Positions 1 to 11,139 of a stretch of DNA of 20,105 bases are shown here, piece after piece. Below the pieces are notes generated by a model. That model had not been told where the DNA came from. It searched no databases and saw only the letters and a program-made list of their open reading frames with translations. The position numbers were made by a program, and so were the translations under genes. The stretch spans positions 2,184,753-2,204,857 of the forward strand of contig LSYV01000010.1 in the NCBI GenBank assembly GCA_001584585.1, written 5' to 3'. Source of the stretch: Gonium pectorale. Lineage: Eukaryota > Chlorophyta > Chlorophyceae > Chlamydomonadales > Volvocaceae. Numbering within the stretch: position 1 is the first letter of the stretch; each line of letters begins with the position of its first letter.

Positions 1-2167
1 CCAGATGGCCACGCGAGGGTGGGGGGGCGGGCGGCAGGTCGGGGGAGCGGGGTGGGGAGCGGCGTGGGGCGGGGTGTGTCCGAGGGAGGAGGGTGTGGAG
101 GGGATAGGAGGGGTCGCGGTCGCAGCGTGGAAGGAGAGGGCGCAGGGGCTGTCGCGGGCGCCAGGTCCCGAGACGGTACGGTGCGCGTCTTCGCCCGAGC
201 CCCTTGACCCGTTGTCGTTATTCATAGCCTTTCCCATTCAACTCCCCTCCAACTCCCCTCCCAACTCCCCTCCAACCCGCTGACCCTCTCCGCCAATCCA
301 CTGACCCTCCCCTCCCCTCCCTCAGGCGCTGTGGGACAAGGACAGCCCGCTGCTGCAGCTGCCGCACATCAGCCCGGAGCTGGCTGCGCGGCTGGAGGGC
401 GCCGGCATGGGCAGCGTGTTCGAGCTGCTGGAGGCGGAGGAGGGGCCGCGGCGGGAGGCGCTCGGCGGCGCGCTCAGCGAGGCGCAGCTGGCGGAGCTGG
501 CGCAGGTGGCCAACAGATACCCGGACATTGCGGTAAGGGGGGAGGTCAGAATACATAAGTGGGGCGGGGCAGGGCGGGGCGGGGGGACTGCCACACACCC
601 GGGGGCGGTATGTCGCTCACCCGCGTGATACGGGCTTGGTGGCTTAGTCGAGCATGCTGCACGGCGACCCAAATGCCGTTACCAACTCTACCGGGGCCGC
701 TCGTCAACCGCTTCCCAATCGCTTCCCGACCGCTGCCTAAGTGACACCGCCCCGCAACCAACCGCCCGCCCGCCTCCAGGTGTCGTACGATGTGGTCGGC
801 GCCGACGAGGAGGTCCTCCCCGGCGAGGCTGTGTCGGTGGTGGTGTCGCTGGAGCGCGAGATGGAGGGCGAGGAGCTGAGTCCCGTGCCGGCGCCGCACT
901 TCCCCGGCCGCCGGGACGAGGGCTGGTGGCTGGTGGTGGGGGACACCAAGGCCAACACGCTGCTCGCGATCAAGCGGGTCAACCTGACCAAGGCGGTGAG
1001 CGCGCACGAGGGGGGGAGAGAGGGGGCGCGAAGCTTGGGTGGGAGGGAGGGGGAGTGGACGGCGGTGCAGCGGGCGTCGGCAGGCGGGAGCGGGAGCTGA
1101 CGGATGGGAGTAGGGGGGAGGGAGGGAGCGGACGTTAGCTGGCGTGAGTGAGCGGTGCTTGCGGGTCGTGTCAGGTGTCGGGTGGTGAGTACGTCCGCTC
1201 TGGCGGGCGGGGAAGCGGCGCACGCAGCAGGGACCTGAGAAATTGTGTCTTGATTGAAAGGCCTGCAAATAGTGTGAGCAAAGACCGGTAGTTCTTGTGC
1301 GCTGGGACGGTGGTGGAAGGGGGAGGTGTTGAGCGGACGGGGGGGGCTGCCACCTGCAGGGAGGGGGCTGTCTCTGCACCGCCTCGTTGCGCCACCAGGT
1401 CCGGATGGGTGGGTGCATCGCTGGCTCGTGTGCTGTGCCCCCGCCGTCCGTCCGCTGCCCCAGCTCACCGCCAGTGATCCGGCCTCGCCCCTGCCCCGGC
1501 GGTGTTGTGCAAGCGTGAACTCGCGATCCCAATGTTTTCACACTCCCCTCTGCCGCCCACCCAACCGCCCCGCCCTTCCACACCGCCCCGCCGCTCGACG
1601 CCGCCCCGCCCCGCCAGGCCCGCACAAAGCTGGAGTTCTCCGCGCCACCCGCCGGCCCCGACGGCTCGGCGCACCTGACGCTCTACTTCATGTGTGACTC
1701 GTGGATGGGCTGCGACCAGGAGTACGAGCTTAAGCTCAAGGTGCGGTGCGGTGCGGCCGCTATTGTGTGTGTTTTGTATACGGAACAGTATGCTCAAAAC
1801 AGGTCAATAAGCAACAGGTCTGTAAGCAACAGGTCTATATTGTGTGTGTGCGAGAGTTTGGCGGTTGGGGGGGAGAGCGTGGGGCTTCGGAGCGCGGGGC
1901 GAGGGTGTGGCGTCGCTCCCCAACCAACCCAGCGCAGGCCACAGCCCAAGGGCCAGGCTGGTGCAGACGGCCCTGTGACCGCTGAGGCCGCCATACGGTA
2001 CCTGGTGTCGCCCACGCCTGTGGGTGGCCGCGGCATTGTCGACCGGCATGCCGGCAGCAGGCCTCCAGGGAGCGTCGCCCTGTCGGCTGGTAGACTCCAA
2101 CCGTGCCCGCCTCTCCTCTCCCCCACAGGTCGCCGCCAACGACGATGCGGACCGCATGGACACGTGA
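1..2167 (+). CDS. BRR2: Brr2-type U5 snRNP RNA helicase, C-terminal exons (5' partial)
   Basis: Brr2 is the spliceosomal ATPase/helicase that unwinds U4/U6 snRNA. Four exons with phase-0 junctions are clear: 326-532, 780-995, 1618-1740 and 2129-2167 (TGA at 2165). They give 194 residues. The first encodes the helical end of a Sec63 domain (start ALWDKDSPLLQLPHISPEL; later NRYPDIA). The next two encode the Ig-like domain that closes the C-terminal helicase cassette (SYDVVGADEEVLPG, EGWWLVVGDTKANTLLAIKR, LYFMCDSWMGCDQEYELKLK). The last gives a short acidic tail ending DDADRMDT. These blocks match the remembered C-terminus of human SNRNP200 closely and in order, so the family call is firm. A further upstream exon seems to end near base 16, where QMATR can be read just before ALWD, but its donor does not fit (see findings). 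Everything upstream, including both helicase cassettes, lies outside the window. The introns are 247, 622 and 388 nt for the three fully resolved junctions. Confidence 0.94.
239..272 (+). repeat. Short tandem CAACTCCCCTC repeat in a Brr2 intron
   Basis: Three copies of CAACTCCCCTC lie at 239-249, 250-260 and 262-272, with one extra C before the third. They form part of the long pyrimidine tract leading to the acceptor at 324-325. This is probably a simple expansion of the polypyrimidine tract with no separate function. Confidence 0.8.
1764..1842 (+). repeat. Dispersed intronic repeat, copy 1, with internal 15-bp tandem repeat
   Basis: Inside the last Brr2 intron, a TGTGTT stretch is followed by GTATACGGAACAGTATGC and TCAAAACAGGTC. 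The same order of words occurs at 6567-6615 and, more diverged, at 17515-17560. In this copy the tail is also a tandem array of period 15: AACAGGTCAATAAGC (1798), AACAGGTCTGTAAGC (1813) and AACAGGTCTATATTG (1828). GTGTGTG flanks both sides. The element type is unknown; a small MITE-like repeat is one possibility. Confidence 0.6.
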
Positions 2168-4536
2168 GGCGACGGACGCATCGCCGCAGCAAGCAGCGTG
2201 CCCGTTGCGGCGCTGGAGCTGGAGCTGGCAGGCGTGGGATGGCAAACCAGGGAGGGCAAGCAGCCGGGTGCGGGTGGCTAGGTACCTGTATGGTAGCTGG
2301 GAAGGTCGCCGTACACGGTGTGTTGGCCTTACTCGGTTACCGCAGTGAGGAAGGGTAGCCTTGTGGGCCCACGGTGCCTGCGCTGACCGGGAGCGGCCGG
2401 CGCCCCGCCAAGCTGCGGCCTAAGGCTGAGGTGGCTGCACTGCTGGGAGCGCAGTGGGCGGGCGGGCGGAGAGGCATGCCGCCGCGCGTCGTAGGCACGG
2501 GGGCCGCATGGGGGTAGAATTTAGGGAAGGGCTGTCCACATGGGGGTGTCGACATCGGGGTGGGGCGGCGCACGGTGTGCTGCCGCGGTAGGCCTTGTGC
2601 CCTGACACACGAGTTTGAAGCCGTGGCCGGCGAAGACTCCCCTCTACCCGCCCCCCCCCCAGTCGATAGATGGGGTGAGCCGCATTGGCCGGGAGCGGTC
2701 GGAGTGCCGGGGGCGGGGGGCCAACGCACGCGCGCCAACCGAGCAGGCGACGTTGATTGTTGTGGGTCGCGAGGGGCCAACGCGACAAGGTTGACCTGGG
2801 CCTGTGGCCCCCTGCCAGGCGGCAGGCATGGTCGGGCCTTTGCTACGGGTAGAGGTTGAACTTGGGGATCTGGGCGGATGGCCAACGTGCTGTTAGACAG
2901 TCGTCACAGCGTCCTGGAACTCGGGTCGGGACATGCAAGTCGAACAGCGGGGCATCCCAGCCCGTGTGTTGTACCGTTACGGAACTCTTGTCGTACGCGG
3001 CGGAGGTTTCTGAGCTGTTCTCTATGGCAGGGGAGGTTCGGCTCGCCGGCTGCGAATGGTTGGCGTGGCAGGGGCCACAGCGGTGGGCGGGGCCACGGGC
3101 GGATGCACCGCGGGCGCCTGTTGCGCATGGCCTGGGAATGGAGCGGCGTCACAGACCCAAGGTCTGCTCAGCAGCTCACACAACTGGCGGCTTGGCCTGC
3201 ACAGCTGCCAAGTGGCGCGGGGGCACAGGCACTATGACAGGGAGCACAGCCGCAATGCGCCGCCCTGCACTTTGCCGTACGCGGCACACCGAGAAGCCTA
3301 TCTATCTGCTGCACATGCATACGGGGTCGCTGCCGCGCGCTCCCGCGCAGCGGCGGGTGTAGTACGACGCAAAACCAGAGAATAGGCGTGGACCAACGGA
3401 CACGTCGATCACATGCACGAGCGTTGCAGTACATTCCGTACACCTTTCATCACAAGCGACAGCGGTGCTGCGGCGGCCGGCACGCGTACTGCCGTACGCC
3501 GGTACGGCACGTACGACAAACTGGAAAGCTGCAGGGAAAGGGGGGAGGGAGGCAGCCGCCCGAGACGCCGTCGTCGTGCCGTTTGTCCCCCTGAGGTGGA
3601 CTCTTTTTTGTGCTCCATGGTGCAGCCTGGCGCTGCTCTGTGGTGCGGTGACGGCGGGGGAGCCTCCGTAAGCATATGCCGTGATGGCGGTCACACGATG
3701 GACGGGTCGGACGGGTGGCCGTGACGGCAACCCTGACAACCAGCAGTCCGCCAGCCGCCCTAGACTTCCTGCGTGCACGGCGCCTGTGCTGGTGGCTCAC
3801 CGGCGGCTCAGCTGATTGGGTAAAAATTCGCCTTTACATTCAGCACCAGACCAACAGTTCCCAGTTCACAAATCTGGACCAGCAAGAGTATTTCGTGTGC
3901 AGGTTTCTCTTCTTTTCGTGTATGAGCCGGGATGGGAATTGGAATGGCATCCCGCACGCAATATCCGACGCAGCAGTCGTGTCGCAATAATTTGAGCATT
4001 CACCCGATTCGAGGCGCTCTCACCCCAAGAAACGCGCGTAATGCGGCCGTCACAGCAACATCCGAGCCAAACCCCCTCAGCGGCGGCAGAAAAAAATGGG
4101 CGGCCGCGGCTGCGACCACGGCCGTCGCCATCCAGTGGCTGCTCGGAAGATCGGAAGAAGCACGAGTTGTGTGAGATTGAGAGTGGGCCGGTTATGGCGT
4201 TCATATGCGAACCGTCGCGAAGCTCCCTTGAAGGATTCGGGCTCGGCCACGCGCAATAGCATATACCTGAGCCTGAACTATAACACATCATACAGATTGC
4301 TAAGCGGCATATCCACTGTGACGCGCCGTGCGACTCCGAGCGCCCGCCCCTTTTCCTGTATATCACCTAATGTTCTGCGGTCGCGTAATGGAGTAACGCT
4401 GTTTAGAAAGCTACGTCCAAAAACCTACAAGTAACGTAACAAGAAGGCTACTACGCGTACAACACCTACACCTGTCCCATCATGATGAAGTCATACCTGA
4501 CGCCTTGTCTGAGCACTCGTAAACCAGCCTGCAAAA
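2168..4536. other. Intergenic region after Brr2, no recognised gene
   Basis: About 2.4 kb separate the Brr2 stop from the next start codon. It should contain the Brr2 3' UTR and the promoter and 5' UTR of the downstream kinase. The open frames here are short, overlap on both strands and show no recognisable protein motif. I found no TGTAA, the usual poly(A) signal in Chlamydomonas-type algae, within 1 kb after the stop, so the 3' end cannot be placed. The final 700 bases are less GC-rich than the rest. Near-palindromic words around GTACGCCGGTACGGCA occur at about 3484-3512. No promoter element can be assigned with confidence. Confidence 0.6.
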
Positions 4537-7500
4537 ATGGATTACAGGCGGGCGCACAGCGCCTCGCTCGAGGGCAAGGGTGTGGCGACGGGCAGCTCGC
4601 CCAGCTCGTCGTCAGCTCTTCCACAGCTGTGGAAGACCATAAAATCAAAGCTACGCAGAGGCTCGGGGCAAATAGAGTTGTCGCTTCCTTCATACACAAC
4701 GAACAGCCCATCCACCACAAACCAGCCCTGCTCCTCCCCCGGGGAATCGCCGCACTCTGTCCTTCCCTTACCCTTGAGCAAAGGCAATAATGCATTTTAC
4801 AATCGGTCCAGCAGCTCGCAGCTCGAGGCCACGGGGAAGAAGCCCCCCACGCCGGGCGGACAGGGCTTGTCGATGTTCCCGCCCCTAAACAACACGCTGA
4901 AAAAGAGTGTATCGGGTGTGTGGAGCCCGTCATCGTCGTCGGCGGGGCCAGGCTCACCCAACTTCGTCGCTGATGGCGCAGCAGGGGCACCATCTGACAG
5001 CAGCAGTTCAACCCTCTCGCGCCTGCCCAGCGCACTATCTCCTGTGCATCAGCAGCATCAATCCGGCTCGGGCTCGAACTCGGTGCCGAACGTACTGGGC
5101 CCGCGCCTTCGCGGCAGCAGCGGCGGACAGCCACTCGAGACGCCCCCGGCCACGCCCCCGCCTCCACCCCCCAACTCCAAGCTCCTTGCGGTGTCTCCGG
5201 GCCTTCCTGCTGTCATGAAGCGGCAGTACTGGTGCCTTGATGACTACACAGTCTCAAGGAAGCTCTACTCGGGATCCAGCTCCGCTGTCTACAGGGTAGG
5301 CAGACAGAGCGGTCTGGAAGGGCACGGGAGAAGACAGCGACGGCGGTGCTTTCGGTACAGTGAGGGGAAACGGCAACACAGATAAGGCGCAATCCCGTAT
5401 CATGTCACATGCCCCTGTTACAGGCTTGGCCCCGCAGCGGTGCCCCGAAGCCGGGCGATGACACCTAGTGCCCGCCCTCACAATGTCCCATTCGCCTCGC
5501 CAGGCCACCTGCCGCCGCTCCGGACTGCCGGTGGCGCTCAAAATCTACTTCCTCAGCCGCGTCCCAGCCAACGTGCTTCATATGTGAGTGGCCGCCTTGT
5601 GCAGCGGCTGTTGGCGAATGGGATACAGCATCCGGGTGCCGGGGCCGTACGGTAGCCGAGGGCATGCACACACAGGACCCCTGGGGCGCTGGTGGGTTGC
5701 CGGCCCCGCTGTCTGGAGGTCAGTCGACCAGCCCAGCCCAGCACCCCAGTGTTTAGTTGCGAAGCTCAAGTTGTTGGATCGTGCGCCGGATGAGGGTCCA
5801 CGGGCTGCCGGCTAGGACGCCTTTGCTCGCTGCTTTACTAGACCTGCTTTCCGCGCTCCGTCGCGCATGCATAAAACACACAAGATCCCCGGGACGCCGG
5901 TAGGTTTTACGCCGCGTGCCCACAGCTACTCGAGCCGAGCTCGTGAGCTCTTCGGCCGTCCCGTGCCGGCACGTGGTGGGGTGGGGCCGCAGCGGGATGC
6001 AACCGACACGGCGCGAACGGGCGGCAGGGTCATGTGGGCCGGATGTGTGGCTGAGGAGGCCTGGGACAGGCTCCCTCGGCAAATGCGCAGGAGCGTGGGG
6101 GCCGTGCGGCGCGGGCCTGTGTCATCCTGCCCTCCCAGCCTGTCCGTCCTCTGTTCAAACCCTCCGTGTCCCCTGTGCCCCTTCTTCTCTCCGTGCGCCC
6201 GCACAGGATCAAGCGTGAGATCCAGATCCACTCACAGATGGTCCACAAGCACGTTCTGCGACTGTACGGCGCCTTCATCGTACGTGCCGTACAATGCGGG
6301 TGCTGCGGGTCTCGGGCGGGTGCTGCTCAGGCAGCGAGGGCAGAGCGGTGGAAAGTGGGAAGGCCCTGTGCACCGCTACACCGCCCCCCCCCTCCACGCC
6401 CTCCGGTGCGGTTGCGTTGTGCCGCAGCACCTGGCAGCGCCGTGTCCCGACCGTATCCCTAATCCTCCCCATTCCCACATCAATGTGTGGGGAAGAGCTT
6501 GCGGCAAGTTCGCCCAGATCTGACGTTTGAAACTCTCAGGACCGCGAATGGCCGTCGCGTGAGTGTCTGTGTTACGTACGCATAACGGTATGCTCAAAAC
6601 ATGTTCGTAAGCGACAAAATATCCTAGCTGCAGCCCTTGAGCCCGACCCCACGTGAGTGTCTATGTTTGTGTGTGTATTTTGCAGGACGGCGACGAGCGA
6701 GTGGTCTTGGTGGAGGAGTACGCTTCGAATGGCGACCTGTTTAATGTGCAGCAGCGACTGGGCGGCCGCATGCTGCCACAGCAGGTGAAAGATTAAGCGG
6801 GCGGGTCGGGGCGGGAGGTTGTGGGCGGGACGGTCGACGGGGCTTTCGAGAACGCGGAGAATGGTTAGACCGGGTTGCCTGGTGGCAACAAGCAGCGATC
6901 TTCCGGTCCGGCGGCCAGTGCGTTATAGCCTTCGTTCCGCCAGCTCCCCTGGGGTGTCTTGGTGGGTGGCAGGCGACGTCATAGGCGTCGGTGACTAGCT
7001 CAGGGAGGAAGCAGTTCTCACTGTAGAAGCCCTATCGGAGCGCGTGCCTCCCCGGGGTGGGATGGGATGGGGCGGGCGGTGGGCGCCTCTGACGCTGCAT
7101 TGCGCGCACGCGGGCCGCGTGCCATCCTCCACCCCAAGGTACGTGTGGCAGGGCGCCGCGTGGACTGGGTGTCCGCTCTCCGCTGCCTGGTCCGCGGCCG
7201 CCGCGCGGCCCGCGTCTTCAGTCCACGCGTTGTGCAGGTGCGCGGCTGACGCTGCCCCTCTCTGCCTCCTACCGGTCCCGGTCGGTTCCCGCAGGTGGCG
7301 GACGCCGTGCTACGGCCCTTCCTGGAGGCCGTCTCCTACCTGCACTCGCGCGGCGTGATCCACCGGGACATCAAGGTGCGCTGCGGGGTCCTGTATCTGC
7401 CTGTGCCGGTTGCGATCGATGGATGGGCTTCCGGAGTTGAGGGCGACGGCGCAGATGCTAGCGACGCAGCCCCCACCCGCTGCCTCACTCTCATCCCACA

Positions 7501-9182
7501 ACCCGCGTGTTGCGACCGCGATTAGACAAAGGTTGGTGGTGTCACGCACCACAACCGCGTTGCCCGCCTGCCGAGCTGCGTCCCTCGCCCCCCGGCCGCC
7601 TCCCTCCCTCGCCTTCCGCCCGCAGCCGGAGAACGTGTTGTTCACGCAAAGCTGGAGGCTGGTGCTGGCGGACTTTGGGGTGTCGATTAATGTGTCTCAG
7701 GAGCGGGCCGTCACTCGGGCGGGCACGGAGGGCTACATGGTGAGGGGGCCGGGGGCAGGAGCTGCAGGGCCGGGGGCCCTGCGCCTTGGACCTGTGCCTT
7801 GGACTCGCTACTGGGCGGACGAGGTTGTACAATCAGGAATGTGAAAAGGAAAACCAAGCCATCAATCTCCATCACCGACTATCCCGTTCCACTCCCGCCC
7901 TCGCCGTTTTTCCTAACCCCTTTCCCCCGTCGCTCCCTCCCTCCCTCCGCAGGCTCCTGAGGTGGAGCGCTGCCCCATCAAGAGCGAACCCTCGGAGAAC
8001 AAGGACCAGCCCCAGCTGGCGTACTCCACCGCCGTGGTAAGGCGCGACTGCACAGCGGCGGAGGGAGGGGGTCGATGGGAGGGAGGGGGCCGATGGGAGA
8101 TAGGTGCACTGGACGCGGGGTGAGAGGGGAGGAGAGGCGCCCGCCTCTTCACGGGGTCAGCTGGTGTGCCTGCCAGCAAGCAACTTGGCTCTCTGCTGCT
8201 CCACGCCACGCCCCTTTTCGCCCGTTCCTCTCCTCTCCTCGCCGCCCGACCTATGTGCAGCCTCCCGCCGTCACTGAGAGAGCGCCCTCCGAAAGGCCAC
8301 GGTTGTCCCGGTACCCGATCGCCAACACGCACGTGCCCCTCCCCTCAACACGCACGTGCCCCTCCCCTCGACCCGTAAAACTACCCGGTCTACCCCCATA
8401 ACGAATGGAGCTGGCGTCCGGTTTCTCTATCGAACCGTGTCTCCCTTGAAACCCCCACATAACATACAAACCCGCTACCTCCCTTCCAGGACATCTGGGC
8501 GGTCGGCGTGTTGGCGTACGAGCTCATGGTGGGCATTCCGCCCGCCATCAAGCCGCTAGGCGCCAAGCCCTGCGCCTCGACGGCCGTCGACGGCTTCGCG
8601 CAGGCCGAGATGAGCGCCGCCGGACTGCACTTCCCCGCCTCCGTGCCGCCCGCCGCGCGCTCCTTCATCGCGGCCGCGCTGGCGCCCGACCCGGCAGACC
8701 GCCCCACCGCAGCGCAGCTGCTGTCGCACCCGTGGCTGGCGGCGGAGGCGGTGGCGCAGCGGCAGGACGCCGCGGCGGAGGCGCACCAGGACGCCGCGGG
8801 CGAAGTGGTGATGACGGCGGCGGCACAGGTGCGGAAGGCGTCGTCGACGGTTGAAGCGGCGGCGGCGGCGGCGCGGGTACGGAGGGCCTCGTCGACGGTG
8901 GAAGCGGTGGCGGCAGCGCGGGTGCGGAGGGCCTCGTCGACAGTGGAAGCGGCGACGATGCCCGAGCCAGCGCAGGACGACGCAGCTGCGGAGGCGCTGG
9001 CGGCTGAACAAGGCAGGGCGCGCCGGGCGGCGGAGTCTGGCGAGCCGGCGCCGCTGCCGGCGCCGCCGGCGCGGCAAAATGCGGCGCACTCGGCGGTGAT
9101 CCCAGCAACGGCGGCGGCGGCGCCTGGGAGCCGGGGCGGCAGCGGCACGCTCAAGCTGCAGACGGCACTGTCGATCACCTGA
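4537..9182 (+). CDS. Aurora-like serine/threonine protein kinase, complete
   Basis: The kinase would phosphorylate Ser/Thr in protein substrates; its targets are unknown. Eight exons fit in phase: 4537-5295, 5504-5583, 6207-6279, 6686-6784, 7295-7375, 7626-7739, 7953-8036 and 8490-9182, giving 660 residues. The ATG at 4537 (context CAAAAATGG) is the first in this open frame. Residues 1-225 are Ser/Gly/Pro-rich and probably disordered, with a TPPATPPPPPP run. The kinase domain is about 232-513: Lys266 in VALK, Glu284 in the C helix, HRDIKPEN with Asp362, DFG at 380-382, Thr398 in RAGTEGYMAPE, APE at 403-405, DIWAVG at 431 and closing RPTAAQLLSHPWL. The order and the HPWL end fit the Aurora-like group. 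The glycine loop is degenerate (LYSGSSSAVYR). About 25 residues with KSEPSENKD separate APE from DIW. The tail (514-660) is Ala-rich with three basic RRASS-like repeats and no membrane segment. Assignment to true Aurora is not secure; a broader algal Aurora/PLK-like clade is equally possible. Confidence 0.9.
6557..6667 (+). repeat. Dispersed intronic repeat, copy 2, flanked by near-identical direct repeats
   Basis: Within the third intron of the Aurora-like kinase gene, GTACGCATAACGGTATGC is followed by TCAAAACATGTTCGTAAGCG. This aligns closely with 1764-1842. The segment is bounded by GTGAGTGTCTGTGTT (from about 6559) and GTGAGTGTCTATGTT (from about 6653), which differ at one base. The flanks could be target-site duplications or just duplicated intron sequence. 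The core is nearly self-complementary (GCATAACGGTATGC). Confidence 0.6.
8829..8951 (+). repeat. Three in-frame repeats encoding V-R-(R/K)-A-S-S-T-V-E-A
   Basis: The last exon of the Aurora-like kinase carries three copies of a roughly 30-nt coding unit starting at 8829, 8877 and 8922 (spacing 48 and 45 nt). They encode VRKASSTVEA, VRRASSTVEA and VRRASSTVEA at residues 544, 560 and 575, joined by Ala-rich spacers that vary by one codon. RRAS fits the R-R-x-S type of basophilic kinase site, so the tail may be phosphorylated; that is inference. Confidence 0.9.
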
Positions 9183-11004
9183 GCCAAGCCTGCGCCTCAG
9201 GCCCGAGCTCAGGCCCGCGCCGCCGCTGGCGGTGGCGCGGGTGCGTCCCGGCGGCACCGGCGGTGGGAGCCGGTGCGTGGAGGGGCGGTTGCCTAACGCC
9301 GCGTTGCCGCAGTGTGCCGAATCGGCCTTTTGGCTGCCATACGGCGTCCGGTACGGTGTGGGGGCGGGCATATGGCTGCACGGTAGTGTACTGCTATTTC
9401 TTCGCTGCGACGGTGTCGCCCGGAATCGGAACGGACCTCCACTTCGCGACCGACCAAGGTCATGCCGTTAGTAATGCTCTTAAAGTGCTGTACGATCATT
9501 CAAGGAACGTTGATGCGCGAGAGGGTGTTTTCGTGAGATCGAGAGGGATAGAAAGCTTACGAGGTGAGATGAGGAGGAAGAGGCATGCCTTCGGAGAGGG
9601 GGGCATGTGAGCTCGAGACAAGAGCGGCGCGGCCGCGCCCAGCCTTGCGGCTGTGGTGGTGGCGCCCACGGCCGGCGTCGGTCTGCCTGGGCTTATTTGT
9701 TATGTCAACATATGGGCACGCTGTTTTTACGAAAGCCATAAACGCAGTTGTTTTCTGGGTCCTCATCTCTGGTCCTTTCTGGCTGTGATCTGCCATACGT
9801 CCGCCGGGGACCCAGATGAGGGCCGCAGAAAAGAGATGTGAATGAAAACAAACCAATTTGATTATGCTGGGCCGTTGGCGATTGAGCGCTGGGTCACGGT
9901 GGAGAGTACGGCGGTGTACGGTGGTAAGAAGACCAGCGGGCACCCGAGCGACCCATGGGTCGTAAAGGTCAGGACGGCAACGGACTCTGTCGCCTGCCGC
10001 TGTCTCGTTACCAAATTTGCGCTCACGCAAAAAAAAACGCGAATAGAACCCTAAACCACGGGCGGAGTAGGTGCACGATGACTTGCGTCGGTGGGTGTTG
10101 CGGCCCCTTGGTGTGCCTTTCAGTTGTGCTCTTCCGGTTTGTTGAATGATTAGGATGAAGCTGTGGGCGTTATGGGAAACGCCGTTTTGGGAAACGGGCA
10201 AACGATGATGACTGGCGAGCTATGATGGTATTAGGGATCATGTCGATTGCTCACGTGGGCATGGACTGGACCTCTCTGGCTTGAGACCACCAGACCATCG
10301 CCCGCCGATACGGAGCTCGCAGCCTTTGATGTCCCATGCGATGCATTTTATCAAGTTTGCGGCACCCTGACCGAGGAGGGGTCCTTTTGTCTGTCATGTA
10401 CAGCATCCCGGCATGTTTCAATGAGAATCGGTTTTGTGTACGGAAGCAGCGGGTGCGCGTGGGTGGGGCGCTGTGGTCTTTCACATACAGGGCGCCGTCC
10501 CAACCATGTGCCGTATTCACAGTTTGCGACCGTTTTCTGGTTTCCTAAGTGCCGCGCCGGTCGGCGGGCCTGGCCTACCCTGGTTGCTGACTGGGCGCAG
10601 CTGTACTCGTGTACCTGTGAGAAGGCATGGCAAAACGGTTATGCTTCAGTCTTTTTGACCGAGCGCGCCTTGGGGCCGGCGGGCTGTGCGAATGGACTCC
10701 GGAGCCCCTTGATGGCGCGCTTTGGGTGTTTCATGTCTCGGAGGTAAGGATAGCGATGAGAGGCTCGTGAGCAGCGCAAGGGAGCCGCACGATAGAAACC
10801 ACGTTGCCGCTGCCACGTGGATGTGTGGTTCGTGCGAGGACGCGCGGCCCTCTTGTCTGCGTAAGGGCCGCCGATGGCGGTGGTGAAGATGGGGACGGGA
10901 AATGAGACGGGCGGGTGAAGGGCGCCAAGGCAGCGGGATGGTGGAGAAGGTAACGGGGGAGGGGCAGGGGGGGGGCGCACGCGCGGGTTGTGTCGTGCCT
11001 GGTC
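9183..11004. other. Intergenic region after the Aurora-like kinase, no recognised gene
   Basis: No open frame here has recognisable motifs, and no exon chain with matching phases could be built on either strand. The first few hundred bases are presumably 3' UTR, but no TGTAA signal was found within 1 kb of the stop. Composition from about 9450 to 10750 is less GC-rich than the coding parts. GTACGG-type words recur (9340-9360, 9905-9920, 10438). Confidence 0.6.
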
Positions 11005-11042
11005 TTCATTTACCCGGCGCGGCACTTCGCCGGGTAAATGAA
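11005..11042. repeat. Perfect 15-bp inverted repeat with 8-nt loop
   Basis: TTCATTTACCCGGCG at 11005-11019 is exactly complementary to CGCCGGGTAAATGAA at 11028-11042, with CGGCACTT between. Weaker outer similarity (TGTCGTGCC at about 10990 against GGTGCGACA at about 11056) hints at a longer decayed palindrome. It has no T-run like a bacterial terminator and lies in nuclear-type DNA. It could be a small mobile-element footprint or part of the adjacent palindromic block. Confidence 0.85.
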
Positions 11043-11139
11043 ATTGTCGCCGGTCGGTGCGACAGGCTGGCTAGGCAGTGCTTGGTTTGTTGGTTACAGT
11101 CATTGCTGCGTGGAAGGCCATCGTCAGCGCTTTCGATTT

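Noticed and set aside
546..1625. 359-residue minus-strand open frame across the Brr2 exons
   Set aside because: It lies opposite a clear Brr2 exon and introns, has Arg/Pro/His-rich shadow composition and no motifs. Long antisense frames are common in GC-rich DNA.
1690..2358. 222-residue open frame starting in Brr2
   Set aside because: Only its first 17 codons are Brr2 exon; the rest reads through the intron with the dispersed repeat and runs out of frame past the true stop.
8390..9371. Two long Ala/Arg-rich minus-strand frames
   Set aside because: They are antisense shadows of the last exon of the Aurora-like kinase, whose + strand reading continues the kinase domain through HPWL.
10200..10370. 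Possible box C/D snoRNA (GATGATGA at about 10203, CTGA at about 10367)
   Set aside because: The boxes are too far apart, and there is no terminal stem or C'/D' pair.
10247..10747. 166-residue plus-strand open frame in intergenic DNA
   Set aside because: No motif, no similarity to a known family, Cys/Trp-rich composition typical of chance translation, and no exon partners.
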